From Streptomyces californicus (GTDB taxonomy: Bacteria > Actinomycetota > Actinomycetes > Streptomycetales > Streptomycetaceae), in the NCBI RefSeq assembly GCF_000717645.1, contig NZ_JNZZ01000029.1:1-64000 (forward strand): a stretch of DNA of 64,000 nt, in the 5' to 3' direction. The position numbers and the translations under genes were made by a program. How positions within the stretch are numbered: the stretch's first letter is position 1; every line of letters begins with the position of its first letter. Under the pieces are notes generated by a model. That model searched no databases, was not told the origin of the DNA, and worked only from the letters and a program-made list of their open reading frames with translations. Positions 6,898 through 14,112 of this stretch are shown in pieces.

Positions 6898-8147
6898 ACG
6901 ACACCGCCACCATGGCGGGCCTGGACCCGACCACCCTGGGCGATCTGCTCCGGGTGGTCGGGTCTCCCGGCTTCGACCGCCTCACCGAACAACTCCGCCG
7001 CACCGGAGGCTGCTCCCAGCCCATCCACCTCACCGGAGCCACCAAGACCATCGACCGCACCACCGGCACCCTGCTGCACCACTACTCGACGGCCACCGAG
7101 CCCGGGGGCCGGTTACGGATCGCCTGCGGCAACCGCCGCGCCTCCCGCTGCCCCGCCTGCGCCTGGACCTACGCCGGCGACACCTACCACCTCATCCGCG
7201 CCGGCCTCACCGGTGACCCCGACAAAGGCACCCCGACCACGATCCGGGACCACCCCCGGGTCTTTGCCACGCTCACCGCCCCGTCGTTCGGCCCGGTCCA
7301 CAACCGGCCCGGCAACCGGCCCTGCCGCTGCGGGGTTCGGCACTCGGAGGACGCCCCGGAGCTGGGCACGCCGCTCGACCCCGACACCTACGACTACGCG
7401 GGGGCGGTGCTGTGGAACAACCACGCCTCCGACCTCTGGCGCTACTTCACGATCTACCTCCGCCGCGAAATCGCCAAGCGAGCCGGACTCACCCAGAAAG
7501 CCGCCCGCGAACAGTCCAAGGTGTCCTTTGGGAAGGTCGCGGAGTACCAGAAGCGCGGTGCCGTGCACTTCCACGCGGTCATCCGCTTCGACGGACCCGA
7601 CGGCCCGGACACCCCGCCCCCGGCCTGGGCCACCCTCGACCTCCTGGACGACGCGATCCACGCCGCCGCCGCCCGGGTCGAAGTGGTTGTGCCGGCCAAT
7701 CCGGAAGCCGGGATCACGGACGGCTGGACGTTGCGGTGGGGGACACAGCTCGACGTGCAGCCCATCAGCGCGTTCGGTGACGGCGAAGACCTCACCGAAC
7801 AGGCCGTCGCCTCCTACGTCGCCAAATACGCCACCAAGGCCGCCGAGACGACCGGGACCGTTGACCACCGCGTCGGCAATAAGGAAGCGCTCGTCCTCCT
7901 CGACGTTCCCGACCACCCGCGACGGCTGATCGAAGCGTGCCTGGACCTCCACCACGCCTACCCGGAACGCAAGCTCCGCGACTGGGCCCACATGCTCGGC
8001 TTCCGCGGCCACTTCTCCACCAAATCCCGCGCCTACTCCACCACCCTCGGCGCCCTCCGACAGGTCATCCAGCACAACCGCGAAACCGCCCGCGAACACC
8101 GCGCCGAACTGCAAGACCAACTCGCTCTGGAAGGAGCCGCATCGTGA
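6894..8147 (+). CDS. RepSA-like rolling-circle replication initiator
   Basis: The 417-residue protein matches Streptomyces AICE replication initiators (RepSA of pSAM2). A Cys cluster CGNRRASRCPAC lies near residues 78-89. A VHFHAVIRF segment gives the His-hydrophobe-His metal site (H225, H227). The YVAKY segment supplies the candidate nicking tyrosine (Y308 or Y312) with a Lys between. Family knowledge: these HUH endonucleases nick the double-strand origin of the excised circular element. The start is GTG 6894, overlapping the previous stop and preceded by AGGAGG (6881-6886). The upstream in-frame ATG at 6849 lies inside the methyltransferase gene. The GTGA overlap with xis indicates coordinated translation of rep, xis and int. 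Confidence 0.88.
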   Translation: MNDTATMAGLDPTTLGDLLRVVGSPGFDRLTEQLRRTGGCSQPIHLTGATKTIDRTTGTLLHHYSTATEPGGRLRIACGNRRASRCPACAWTYAGDTYHLIRAGLTGDPDKGTPTTIRDHPRVFATLTAPSFGPVHNRPGNRPCRCGVRHSEDAPELGTPLDPDTYDYAGAVLWNNHASDLWRYFTIYLRREIAKRAGLTQKAAREQSKVSFGKVAEYQKRGAVHFHAVIRFDGPDGPDTPPPAWATLDLLDDAIHAAAARVEVVVPANPEAGITDGWTLRWGTQLDVQPISAFGDGEDLTEQAVASYVAKYATKAAETTGTVDHRVGNKEALVLLDVPDHPRRLIEACLDLHHAYPERKLRDWAHMLGFRGHFSTKSRAYSTTLGALRQVIQHNRETAREHRAELQDQLALEGAAS

Positions 8148-8332
8148 CCACCGCCACCGCCGAACTCCTCACCGTGCCCGAGGTCATGGCGCGGCTGAAG
8201 CTCGGACGCTCCACCGTCTACGACCTGATCCGCTCCCGCCGGCTGGTCTCCATCACCATCGGCCGGGCCCGGCGCATCCCCGCCGACGCTGTGCGGGACT
8301 TCATCGTCAACGAGATCGAGGAAGCCGCCTGA
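8144..8332 (+). CDS. xis: Excisionase (Xis), MerR-type helix-turn-helix
   Basis: The 62-residue protein is a single HTH_17-type DNA-binding domain (TVPEVMARLKLGRSTVYDLI, then IGRARRIPADAVRDFI), typical of AICE excisionases. Such proteins bend DNA at the attachment site and push the integrase towards excision. The start is GTG 8144, overlapping the rep stop and preceded by AAGGAG (8131-8136). The stop overlaps the int ATG (TGATG, 8330-8334). A longer open frame upstream is a shadow of rep. Confidence 0.88.
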   Translation: MTTATAELLTVPEVMARLKLGRSTVYDLIRSRRLVSITIGRARRIPADAVRDFIVNEIEEAA

Positions 8333-9489
8333 TGCCTCCCCAGCGCAAGCGCAACCCCAACGGCGCGGGCACCATCACCAAGCGCAAGGACGGCCGCTAT
8401 CAAGCCGCGGTCTACGTGCTCCAGCCGGACGGCACCCGGGCCCGCAAGTTCGCCTACGGCAAGACCTGGGCCGAGTGCGACGCCAAGCGCCGTGACCTGC
8501 TCGCCAAGGTGGACCAGGGCGTACCCGTGCCCACGCGGTCGGCCAAGCTCGCCGAGTGGCTGCCCTACTGGCTGGAGAACATCATCAAGCCGCGCCGCAA
8601 GCGCACAACCTACGCGAAGTACGAGACGCACATCCGCCTCTACCTCGTGCCCATGCTCGGCTCGAAGCGCCTCGAATCGTTGAGCGTCGCTGACGTCCGG
8701 CGCTTCCTGGTCCGGCTGGAGCAGCAGACCACCGCGGCGACCGCCAAGGAGTCCCACCGCGTCCTGCGTACGGCGCTGACGGCTGCGTGCCGGGAGGAAC
8801 TCGTCATGCGGAACGTGGCGACCCTCGTGGAACCGCCCTCGGCAGTGGCTCGGGATCTCTCCCCCTGGTCGTTGGACGAGACCCTGTCCTTCCTCACCGC
8901 CGCCCGGAAGGACCCGCTCTACGCAGCCTTCGTGCTCGCCATCGCGCTCGGCTTCCGCCGTGGGGAGATCGTGGGCCTTCGATGGGAGAACGTGGACCTC
9001 GACAAGCGGGAGATCCGGGTCCGCACTCAGCGGCAGCGTGTCCGCGGTGAGGCGTACGAGGACGATCCCAAGGGGCGTCGCAGGAAGCAGACGCTTCCCC
9101 TGCCCGCCCTGTGCGTGGCCCCGCTCCGCTGGGAACGTCTAAGGCAAGCGGCCCTGCGTGAGGCTGCCGGTGATCAGTGGGAGGAGACCGGCTACGTCTT
9201 CACCACCCGCTCCGGCCGGCCGATTGAGCCGCGCAACCTGTACCGCTCGTTCACCCGGGTCGCTGGCACCGCAGGGCTTCGCGTCATCCGGCTGCACGAT
9301 GCCCGCCACGGCTGCGCGACCCTGCTCACCGCCGCTGGCGTCCCGCCCCGTGTCGTGATGGAAATCCTCGGGCACAGTCAGATCGCAGTGACGATGAACA
9401 TCTATGCCCACGTCGTCCAGGACACGCAGCGCGAGGCCGTGAGTCACCTCGACCGGATGTTGAAGCGGCAGCGTCCCGACCGTGGGTGA
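8332..9489 (+). CDS. int: Tyrosine site-specific integrase
   Basis: The 385-residue tyrosine recombinase has an N-terminal arm-binding region (KRKDGRYQAAVYVL), a SAM-like core-binding domain (about 70-165) and a complete catalytic domain. Catalytic residues are Arg209 in the GFRRGE box, His322 and Arg325 in LHDARHG, His348 in LGHSQ and the nucleophile Tyr358 in NIYAHV. It catalyses integration and, with Xis, excision at the tRNA-Val gene that starts 69 bp downstream. A strong terminator stands between int and the tRNA. Coupled translation with xis is implied by the 1-bp overlap. The domain is intact, so the element may still be mobile. Confidence 0.93.
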   Translation: MPPQRKRNPNGAGTITKRKDGRYQAAVYVLQPDGTRARKFAYGKTWAECDAKRRDLLAKVDQGVPVPTRSAKLAEWLPYWLENIIKPRRKRTTYAKYETHIRLYLVPMLGSKRLESLSVADVRRFLVRLEQQTTAATAKESHRVLRTALTAACREELVMRNVATLVEPPSAVARDLSPWSLDETLSFLTAARKDPLYAAFVLAIALGFRRGEIVGLRWENVDLDKREIRVRTQRQRVRGEAYEDDPKGRRRKQTLPLPALCVAPLRWERLRQAALREAAGDQWEETGYVFTTRSGRPIEPRNLYRSFTRVAGTAGLRVIRLHDARHGCATLLTAAGVPPRVVMEILGHSQIAVTMNIYAHVVQDTQREAVSHLDRMLKRQRPDRG

Positions 9490-9519
9490 CCGCGCCCGTT
9501 GATGTCAGAAGTGGATGTC

Positions 9520-9553
9520 AAAGACCCCCAGCCATGATCGGCTGGGGGTCTTT
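9520..9553. terminator. Bidirectional terminator between int and tRNA-Val
   Basis: A perfect 14-bp inverted repeat (AAAGACCCCCAGCC at 9520-9533 and its complement at 9540-9553) surrounds the 6-nt loop ATGATC. Runs of A and T at the ends let it work in both directions, serving int on the plus strand and the tRNA on the minus strand. Confidence 0.85.
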
Positions 9554-9557
9554 GTGC

Positions 9558-9604
9558 TGGTGGGCGCGGACGGTTTCGAACCGCCGACATCTGCTTTGTA
9601 AGAG
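9558..9604. other. Probable attachment-site core (3' half of tRNA-Val)
   Basis: AICE integrases of this type recombine within a short identity segment covering the 3' part of a tRNA gene, from about the anticodon loop to the CCA end. The int gene is immediately adjacent, so this is one junction of the integrated element. The exact core cannot be delimited because the second copy is not in the window. The interval is an inference from the biology of the family. Confidence 0.5.
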
Positions 9605-9632
9605 CAGCGCTCTACCCCTGAGCTACGCACCC
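9558..9632 (-). tRNA. tRNA-Val (anticodon TAC)
   Basis: A full cloverleaf can be folded on the minus strand. The 7-bp acceptor stem pairs GGGTGCG (9632-9626) with CGCGCCC (9568-9562), followed by discriminator A and an encoded CCA (9560-9558). The D arm is GCTCAGGGGTAGAGC. The anticodon stem is CTGCT/AGCAG with loop CTTACAA, so the anticodon is TAC, reading GUA valine codons. The T arm contains GGTTCGAAACC. The gene is the AICE target: int ends 69 bp beyond its 3' end, and the element must supply or preserve the 3' part of the gene. Confidence 0.93.
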
Positions 9633-9897
9633 GTGGATGAGGCAACAGCGTACATGGACCGGGGCCGCAGCTCATAAACCGTTCCGGGCGGAGGTGGTGG
9701 TGGCCAGGGCACGTCCAAGGGGCGGACGATCGCGGAGGCGCTGGGGCCGGCGCCCTGGTGGTCCGGGGGATAACCCCACCCCGATTACGGTAGCGGGCCG
9801 GATCCCCTCGGTGGGCGGGGGTGCATACGGTTGTGGAGCACCGGCGGGTACGGCCGGTGGCGCTGTCCGGCACGACGCAACTGGGGGACCCATCACC
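9633..9897. other. Intergenic region between tRNA-Val and DUF4097 gene
   Basis: These 265 bp hold no supported gene. Reading leftwards they should contain the tRNA promoter (TACGCT on the minus strand near 9650 could be a -10 box). Reading rightwards they contain the promoter and leader of the DUF4097 gene. No repeats or strong hairpins were found. Confidence 0.4.
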
Positions 9898-10707
9898 ATG
9901 CAGATCTTGACGAGCGCACCGGCCCGTACGCGATCCGGAGCGCGGCACGGGGGCGCCGGGCGGGCCCTGGCTGTCGGGGGCGGGGTGGCGTTGCTGGCGC
10001 TGGCTCTCACCGGGTGCGGGAGTACGGATGTGGACGAGGCCCCCGTCGAGCGTAAGTCGTTCGCCCTGGAAGGGAAGACGCTGACCGTCGACGCCGAGAA
10101 CGGCGCTGTGGACCTCGTGCCGGCCGACGTGGAACAGGTCGAGGTGGAGCGGCAGTTCGACGGGTGGGTGATGTTCGGCAGCGGGCCCGACGCCGTCTGG
10201 AAGATGGAGGGCGATACCCTCACGCTCCGGGTGAAGTGCGAGGGCTTCGTCAACAACTGCGACTCCCGGCACCGGGTCAAGGTGCCGCGCGGGGTCGCGG
10301 TGACCGCCGCCTCGGACAACGGCTCGGTCACCGCCACCGGTTTCAGGAGCGCGCTGGACCTCTCGTCCGACAATGGCGAGATCACCGTGCGTGACGCGAG
10401 CGGCACGCTCAAGCTGAAGAGCGACAACGGGACGATCCGCGCCGAGCGGATAGCCGGCTCCACCGTGACGGCCCGTGCCGACAACGGGGAGATCCGGCTC
10501 GGCTTCGCCTCCGTACCCGACCTCGTGGACACCGTCAGTGACAACGGGGGCATCACCATCGATCTGCCGCCGGGCAACCTGACGTACGCGGTGGACGCCT
10601 CCGCCGACAACGGGGACGTCTCGGTCGACGTCCCGCGCGGGGACAGCGCCCGCGTGGTGAAGGCTCGCAGTGACAACGGCCATGTCACCGTGCGGAGCGC
10701 GAACTAA
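9898..10707 (+). CDS. DUF4097-type lipoprotein
   Basis: The 269-residue product has a lipoprotein signal: a basic N-terminus, a hydrophobic stretch (about 23-37) and the lipobox LTGC, so it should be anchored on the outer face of the membrane. The mature part is a right-handed beta-structure of DUF4097 type. A SDNG or ADNG motif recurs about every 18-25 residues (ASDNGS, SSDNGE, KSDNGT, ADNGE, SDNGG, ADNGD, SDNGH). Such repeats form stacked strands and are called putative adhesins, though no ligand is known. Two internal Cys near 117 and 123 (KCEGFVNNC) may form a disulfide. The ATG at 9898 is preceded by GGGGGA. First chromosomal gene beyond the AICE. Confidence 0.75.
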   Translation: MQILTSAPARTRSGARHGGAGRALAVGGGVALLALALTGCGSTDVDEAPVERKSFALEGKTLTVDAENGAVDLVPADVEQVEVERQFDGWVMFGSGPDAVWKMEGDTLTLRVKCEGFVNNCDSRHRVKVPRGVAVTAASDNGSVTATGFRSALDLSSDNGEITVRDASGTLKLKSDNGTIRAERIAGSTVTARADNGEIRLGFASVPDLVDTVSDNGGITIDLPPGNLTYAVDASADNGDVSVDVPRGDSARVVKARSDNGHVTVRSAN

Positions 10708-10778
10708 TCGACCCGTGTGTTCGTCCTTACCTGGTGGGAGAATGTACCGGGCAAGGCGAATCGGCACGGGAGAGGGAT

Positions 10779-12155
10779 GTGACGGCGACCAACGCGCGGC
10801 CGAAGGCAGGAGCGGGTGCGAGGGCCGCCGTCGGGGGCGGCCGGGACGTGCTGATGTTGCTGCTGCTGCCCGTGCCTCTCCTGGTCGCGGTGCTGCCCGC
10901 CGCCTTCGCCGGGGGCGGTACGCGCCGGTGGTTCGGCGGGCGCGGCGAGAGCCAGCGGGCCGAGGCGCAGGCCGCGAAGGACGCCGCCGCCGAGGCGTTC
11001 TACGAGTTGGACACCGCCCAGCGCGACCTCAGGATCTCCATCGAGACCATCAACGCCGTGGACAGCTCTCCGCGCGGCCGCAAGGCGGCGGAGGACTTCG
11101 ACGCGCTGGGCCGGCGCATCGACGAGGTCAGCCACGCCTACATCACCGCCGTCGACAGGCATGACCTGGACCGGGACGATCTGGAGTCTTCTGTCGCCTC
11201 CCAGGCCCGTACCGAGCTGACCCGGGCCAAGGACGACCTCGTGCGGGTCAAGGGTGAGCTGAACCGGTTCGCCCAGGGGCTCGGGCCGTTGCTGGGCAGC
11301 GCGGAGACCCAGCTCGCCCGGCTCGCCCCGGCTGTGGAGCGGGCCCGGCAGGCGCTGCTCGCGGCGAGCAACGCCCTCGACTCCGTACGGGCCGCCGGTC
11401 TGCGGGCCGACGATCTCGCCGCCCGGCTCGCCGCGCTCGCCCCGGAGCTGACCAAGCTGAACCAGGGCGCGGGGCAGCACGGCGTCCCGGAGACCCTGCA
11501 GCGTGCCGATGTGGTGCTGCGCGACGCGGAGGCCGTCCGCACCGAGGCGGAGCGGCTGCCCGAGCGGGCCGCAGAGATCGACCGCCGGCTGGTGTCCCTG
11601 CGGACCCGTGCCCAGGCACTGACCACTCGCGCGGGCTCGGTGGAGCCGGTGCTCAGCGAGTTGCGGCGACGGTTCTCGGCCGCCTGCTGGCAGGACCTCC
11701 AGCCGGTCCCGGAGCAGGCCGCCGTGAACGTACGGCAGGCCGAGGACAAGCTCGTCGAGGCGGCGAAGGCACGGGAGGAGCAGCGGTGGGCCGACGCCAC
11801 CTCCCGGCTGTCCACGGTTCGCGCCCTGCTCAACGCGACGGACGAGGCGGTGTCGGCCGCCGGGGACCGGTTGCGGCAGCTGAACGCCGTGGCGAAGGAC
11901 CCGCAGGAGGAGATCGAGCGGACCAGGTTCGCGGTGCGGGACGCCCAGCGCCTCGCGATGGCGGGCCGGCACACCCCCGACCCCCGGCACGCCCGGCCGC
12001 TCGACGACTCCGTCGCCCGGCTGGATCGGGCCATCGCCGGGCTCGAAGGACGCCACCCCGACTACTGGCACTTCCTGACCGAGACCGATGCCGTACGCCG
12101 GACCGCGGCCCGGGTCGTCTCCGACATCCGCGAGGAACGCGGCGCGGGCACCTGA
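10779..12155 (+). CDS. Membrane-anchored coiled-coil protein of unknown function
   Basis: The 458-residue protein begins at GTG 10779, after GGGAGAGGG. A hydrophobic segment (about 24-45, LMLLLLPVPLLVAVLPAAFA) looks like a signal anchor. The rest is almost entirely Ala/Arg/Glu/Leu-rich helix with strong heptad character (for example 65-140, 150-310 and 325-430), so a long exported or membrane-tethered coiled coil is expected. I do not recognise a catalytic motif. It follows the DUF4097 lipoprotein by 71 bp on the same strand and may be cotranscribed. Its last codons lie inside an 18-bp tandem repeat that continues past the stop. Confidence 0.6.
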   Translation: MTATNARPKAGAGARAAVGGGRDVLMLLLLPVPLLVAVLPAAFAGGGTRRWFGGRGESQRAEAQAAKDAAAEAFYELDTAQRDLRISIETINAVDSSPRGRKAAEDFDALGRRIDEVSHAYITAVDRHDLDRDDLESSVASQARTELTRAKDDLVRVKGELNRFAQGLGPLLGSAETQLARLAPAVERARQALLAASNALDSVRAAGLRADDLAARLAALAPELTKLNQGAGQHGVPETLQRADVVLRDAEAVRTEAERLPERAAEIDRRLVSLRTRAQALTTRAGSVEPVLSELRRRFSAACWQDLQPVPEQAAVNVRQAEDKLVEAAKAREEQRWADATSRLSTVRALLNATDEAVSAAGDRLRQLNAVAKDPQEEIERTRFAVRDAQRLAMAGRHTPDPRHARPLDDSVARLDRAIAGLEGRHPDYWHFLTETDAVRRTAARVVSDIREERGAGT

Positions 12156-12216
12156 GCCGGCGCGGGCACCTGAGCCGACGCGCCGGATACCTGAGCCGCA
12201 GCGGGCATCTGAGCCG
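12142..12216. repeat. Tandem 18-bp repeat across the stop codon
   Basis: Four head-to-tail units of the type GCGCGGGCACCTGAGCCG lie at 12142-12159, 12160-12177, 12178-12198 (21 bp) and 12199-12216. The TGA of the coiled-coil gene is in the first unit. Because unit lengths are multiples of three, TGA recurs in the same frame in every unit. Downstream to 12310 the sequence stays GC-rich with related GGGGGCGCGGACAC-like repeats. Confidence 0.8.
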
Positions 12217-12344
12217 CGCCTCGGGGGCACGGACACCCGGGGGCGCGGACACCCCGGGGGGGCGCGAGCACCCGGAGCGCGGGCGCCCGGGTGTAGCCAC
12301 CGGGGGCGTGGTCACGCGGGGGTGTGGGGCTCTAGCCTGTGGCC

Positions 12345-12569
12345 ATGCCTCGTTATGAATTCCGGTGCCGCACCTGCGGTGACACGTTCGAAGTCAGTCG
12401 TCCCATGGCCCGGTCCTCGGACCCGGCCTCCTGCCCCGCGGGCCATGACGACACCGTCAAGCTGCTGTCCGCCGTGGCCGTGGGCGGTGCCGCCGGGTCC
12501 GCGCCCGCGCCCTCCGGTGGTGGCGCGGGCGGCGGCGGTGGCTGCTGCGGGGGCGGGTGCTGCGGCTGA
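12345..12569 (+). CDS. FmdB-family zinc-ribbon protein
   Basis: The 74-residue protein begins MPRYEFRCRTCGDTFEVSRP, the hallmark of FmdB regulatory zinc ribbons. The second metal-ligand pair is replaced by CPAGHDD. A flexible tail ends in a Gly/Cys-rich stretch (GGGCCGGGCCG). FmdB-type domains are small zinc-binding modules, originally linked to regulation of formamidase or amidase genes; the role here is unknown. TAGCCT at 12333-12338 would place the transcript start at or next to the ATG at 12345, and no ribosome-binding site is visible, so the gene appears to be leaderless. An in-frame GTG at 12339 is therefore unlikely to be used. Confidence 0.8.
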   Translation: MPRYEFRCRTCGDTFEVSRPMARSSDPASCPAGHDDTVKLLSAVAVGGAAGSAPAPSGGGAGGGGGCCGGGCCG

Positions 12570-12600
12570 CGACGGGGCCCGAACTCCCCGCCGCTGAGCG

Positions 12601-13260
12601 CTACTTCTTGCGGGACAGCGTCAGGCCGTCCGAGACCGTCAGCATGACGCTGTCCATCCGCGGGTCGGCGTTCACGTGGTCGTTGAACTCCTGGATCGCC
12701 GCGGCCGGCCCCGTGGCCTCCGGGTCGGTGACCGCGCCGTGGAAGAGGACGTTGTCTACGGCGATGACCCCGCCCTGCCGCATCCGGGGCACCAGCTCCT
12801 CCCAGTACGCGATGTAGCCGCCCTTGTCGGCGTCCAGGTAGGCGAAGTCGATGTGCGGCTCGGCGGGCATCGCGCGCAGGGTGTCCAGGGCCGGGGCGAT
12901 CCGCAGGTCGATCCGGTCCGCGACGCCCGCCTTCTCCCACGCCTCCCGGCCGTACGCCGTCCACTCCTCGGAGATGTCGCAGGCGATCAGCGTGCCGTCG
13001 GCGGGCAGCGCCCGGGCCATCGCCAGGGCGCTGAACCCGGTGAACGTGCCGACCTCCACCACGTGCCGGGCGCCGACCAGCCGGACCAGGAAGGCGAGCA
13101 GCGGGGCCTGCTCCTCGGCCGACTGCATGCCCGCGTGGTCGGGGAACCGCGCGTACGTCGTCTCCACCAGCTCCCGCTGCACGGGGTCCAGCGGAGGGTT
13201 GTGGGCCAGCATGTACGCGTACAGCTCGGCCGTGATCGTGGTGTCGTTGCCCTTGGTCAT
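12601..13260 (-). CDS. Class I SAM-dependent O-methyltransferase
   Basis: The 219-residue protein matches the caffeoyl-CoA/catechol O-methyltransferase-like family (Methyltransf_3). The SAM-binding loop is VEVGTFTGFSALAMARAL (about 63-80). The acidic tip is ACDIS, and the metal/catalytic strand is AYLDADKGGY (about 132-141), followed by GGVIAVDNVLFHG. Members methylate hydroxyl groups of small phenolic or acyl acceptors in a divalent-cation-dependent way; the substrate is not predictable. The ATG at 13260 has GGAAGG 8 bp upstream. A GTG six codons earlier lacks a good site. It follows the HAD gene with a 27-bp gap and may be the last gene of the Ter-associated transcript. Confidence 0.82.
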   Translation of the reverse strand: MTKGNDTTITAELYAYMLAHNPPLDPVQRELVETTYARFPDHAGMQSAEEQAPLLAFLVRLVGARHVVEVGTFTGFSALAMARALPADGTLIACDISEEWTAYGREAWEKAGVADRIDLRIAPALDTLRAMPAEPHIDFAYLDADKGGYIAYWEELVPRMRQGGVIAVDNVLFHGAVTDPEATGPAAAIQEFNDHVNADPRMDSVMLTVSDGLTLSRKK

Positions 13261-13287
13261 GCCCCCAGCCTTCCGCACCCCGCACTC

Positions 13288-14112
13288 TCACGCAGCCGAA
13301 GCCGCCAGGAACCGGCGCAGGATCTCCTCCCCCGCCGGGCCGCCGCGCTCCTCCAGCGCGACCACGTGCGGGGCCCGCCAGCCCTCGTCGGCCAGTTCGC
13401 CGTGGCCGGGACGCCAGCCGAGGTCGGCGGCGAGCAGCAGGTCGGCGTCGAGGAGGGAGTCCCCGGCGGCGAGCGTGCGCGTCGCACCGGTGCGGCGGGC
13501 GACCTCGCGCATCGCGGCGCTCTTGGTGAGCGGCGCGGGCACGGCGTAGATCTTGCGGCCCTGGAGGGAGACCGTCCAGCCGCGCGGCCGGGCCCACGCC
13601 GCCAGCTCCTTCACCCACTCCTCGGGCAGGAGGGAGCGTTCGACCACGAGGTAGGCGAAGAGGTCCTCGGCCACCCGTTCCTTGAGCAGCCAGGCCGGGT
13701 CGGCGGTGGTGGCGAGGTGGGCGCGGATCTCGGTCAGCGGCGCGCACTCGGCCGCGATCCGGTCCTCCACCTGCCGCTGCCAGTCGGGGTCGGAGACGCC
13801 GTCGACCAGGATGTGGCCGCCGTTGGCGCAGATCGCGTACCGGGCGGCGGGTCCCGGCAGGTGGATGCGGCCGTACTGCTCGCGGGTGCGGGTGGTGGTC
13901 GGCACGAAGACCGTGGCGCCCGCCACCTCGGTGAGCAGGGCGGCGGCCGTCTCCGTCATGTACGAGAGGGGCTTGTGGCCGTACACCTCGACGCACAGGA
14001 GCCGGGGGGCCTCCGCGTCCGGCATGGCGAGGTCGAGGGAGGCCGCCGAGTAGATCAGCGTGCGGTCGAGGTCGCTCGCCACGAGGGTGGTGGCGGAAGA
14101 GGTCGCGCTCAT
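13288..14112 (-). CDS. HAD-family hydrolase of the Ter-associated operon
   Basis: The 274-residue protein has all HAD phosphatase motifs. Motif I is SDLDRTL (nucleophile Asp at about 14), motif II is VPTTTRT, motif III is a Lys near 196, and motif IV is GDSLLDADLL (about 217-226). Its cap resembles the Cof/sucrose-phosphatase type. In Ter gene islands a HAD of this kind is encoded with a phosphoribosyltransferase/TRSP protein and a CitE-like lyase. These are proposed (Anantharaman, Iyer and Aravind) to make a nucleoside-like metabolite, with the HAD removing a phosphate. The ATG overlaps the stop of the upstream fusion gene (4 bp), so the two are coupled. Family assignment is firm; the pathway role is inference from context. 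Confidence 0.85.
   Translation of the reverse strand: MSATSSATTLVASDLDRTLIYSAASLDLAMPDAEAPRLLCVEVYGHKPLSYMTETAAALLTEVAGATVFVPTTTRTREQYGRIHLPGPAARYAICANGGHILVDGVSDPDWQRQVEDRIAAECAPLTEIRAHLATTADPAWLLKERVAEDLFAYLVVERSLLPEEWVKELAAWARPRGWTVSLQGRKIYAVPAPLTKSAAMREVARRTGATRTLAAGDSLLDADLLLAADLGWRPGHGELADEGWRAPHVVALEERGGPAGEEILRRFLAASAA

Noticed and set aside
9486..9677. Short open frame across the terminator and tRNA-Val
   Set aside because: It is a reading of the tRNA gene (the familiar RTVSNRRHLLCKSSAL-type artefact) and has no start context.
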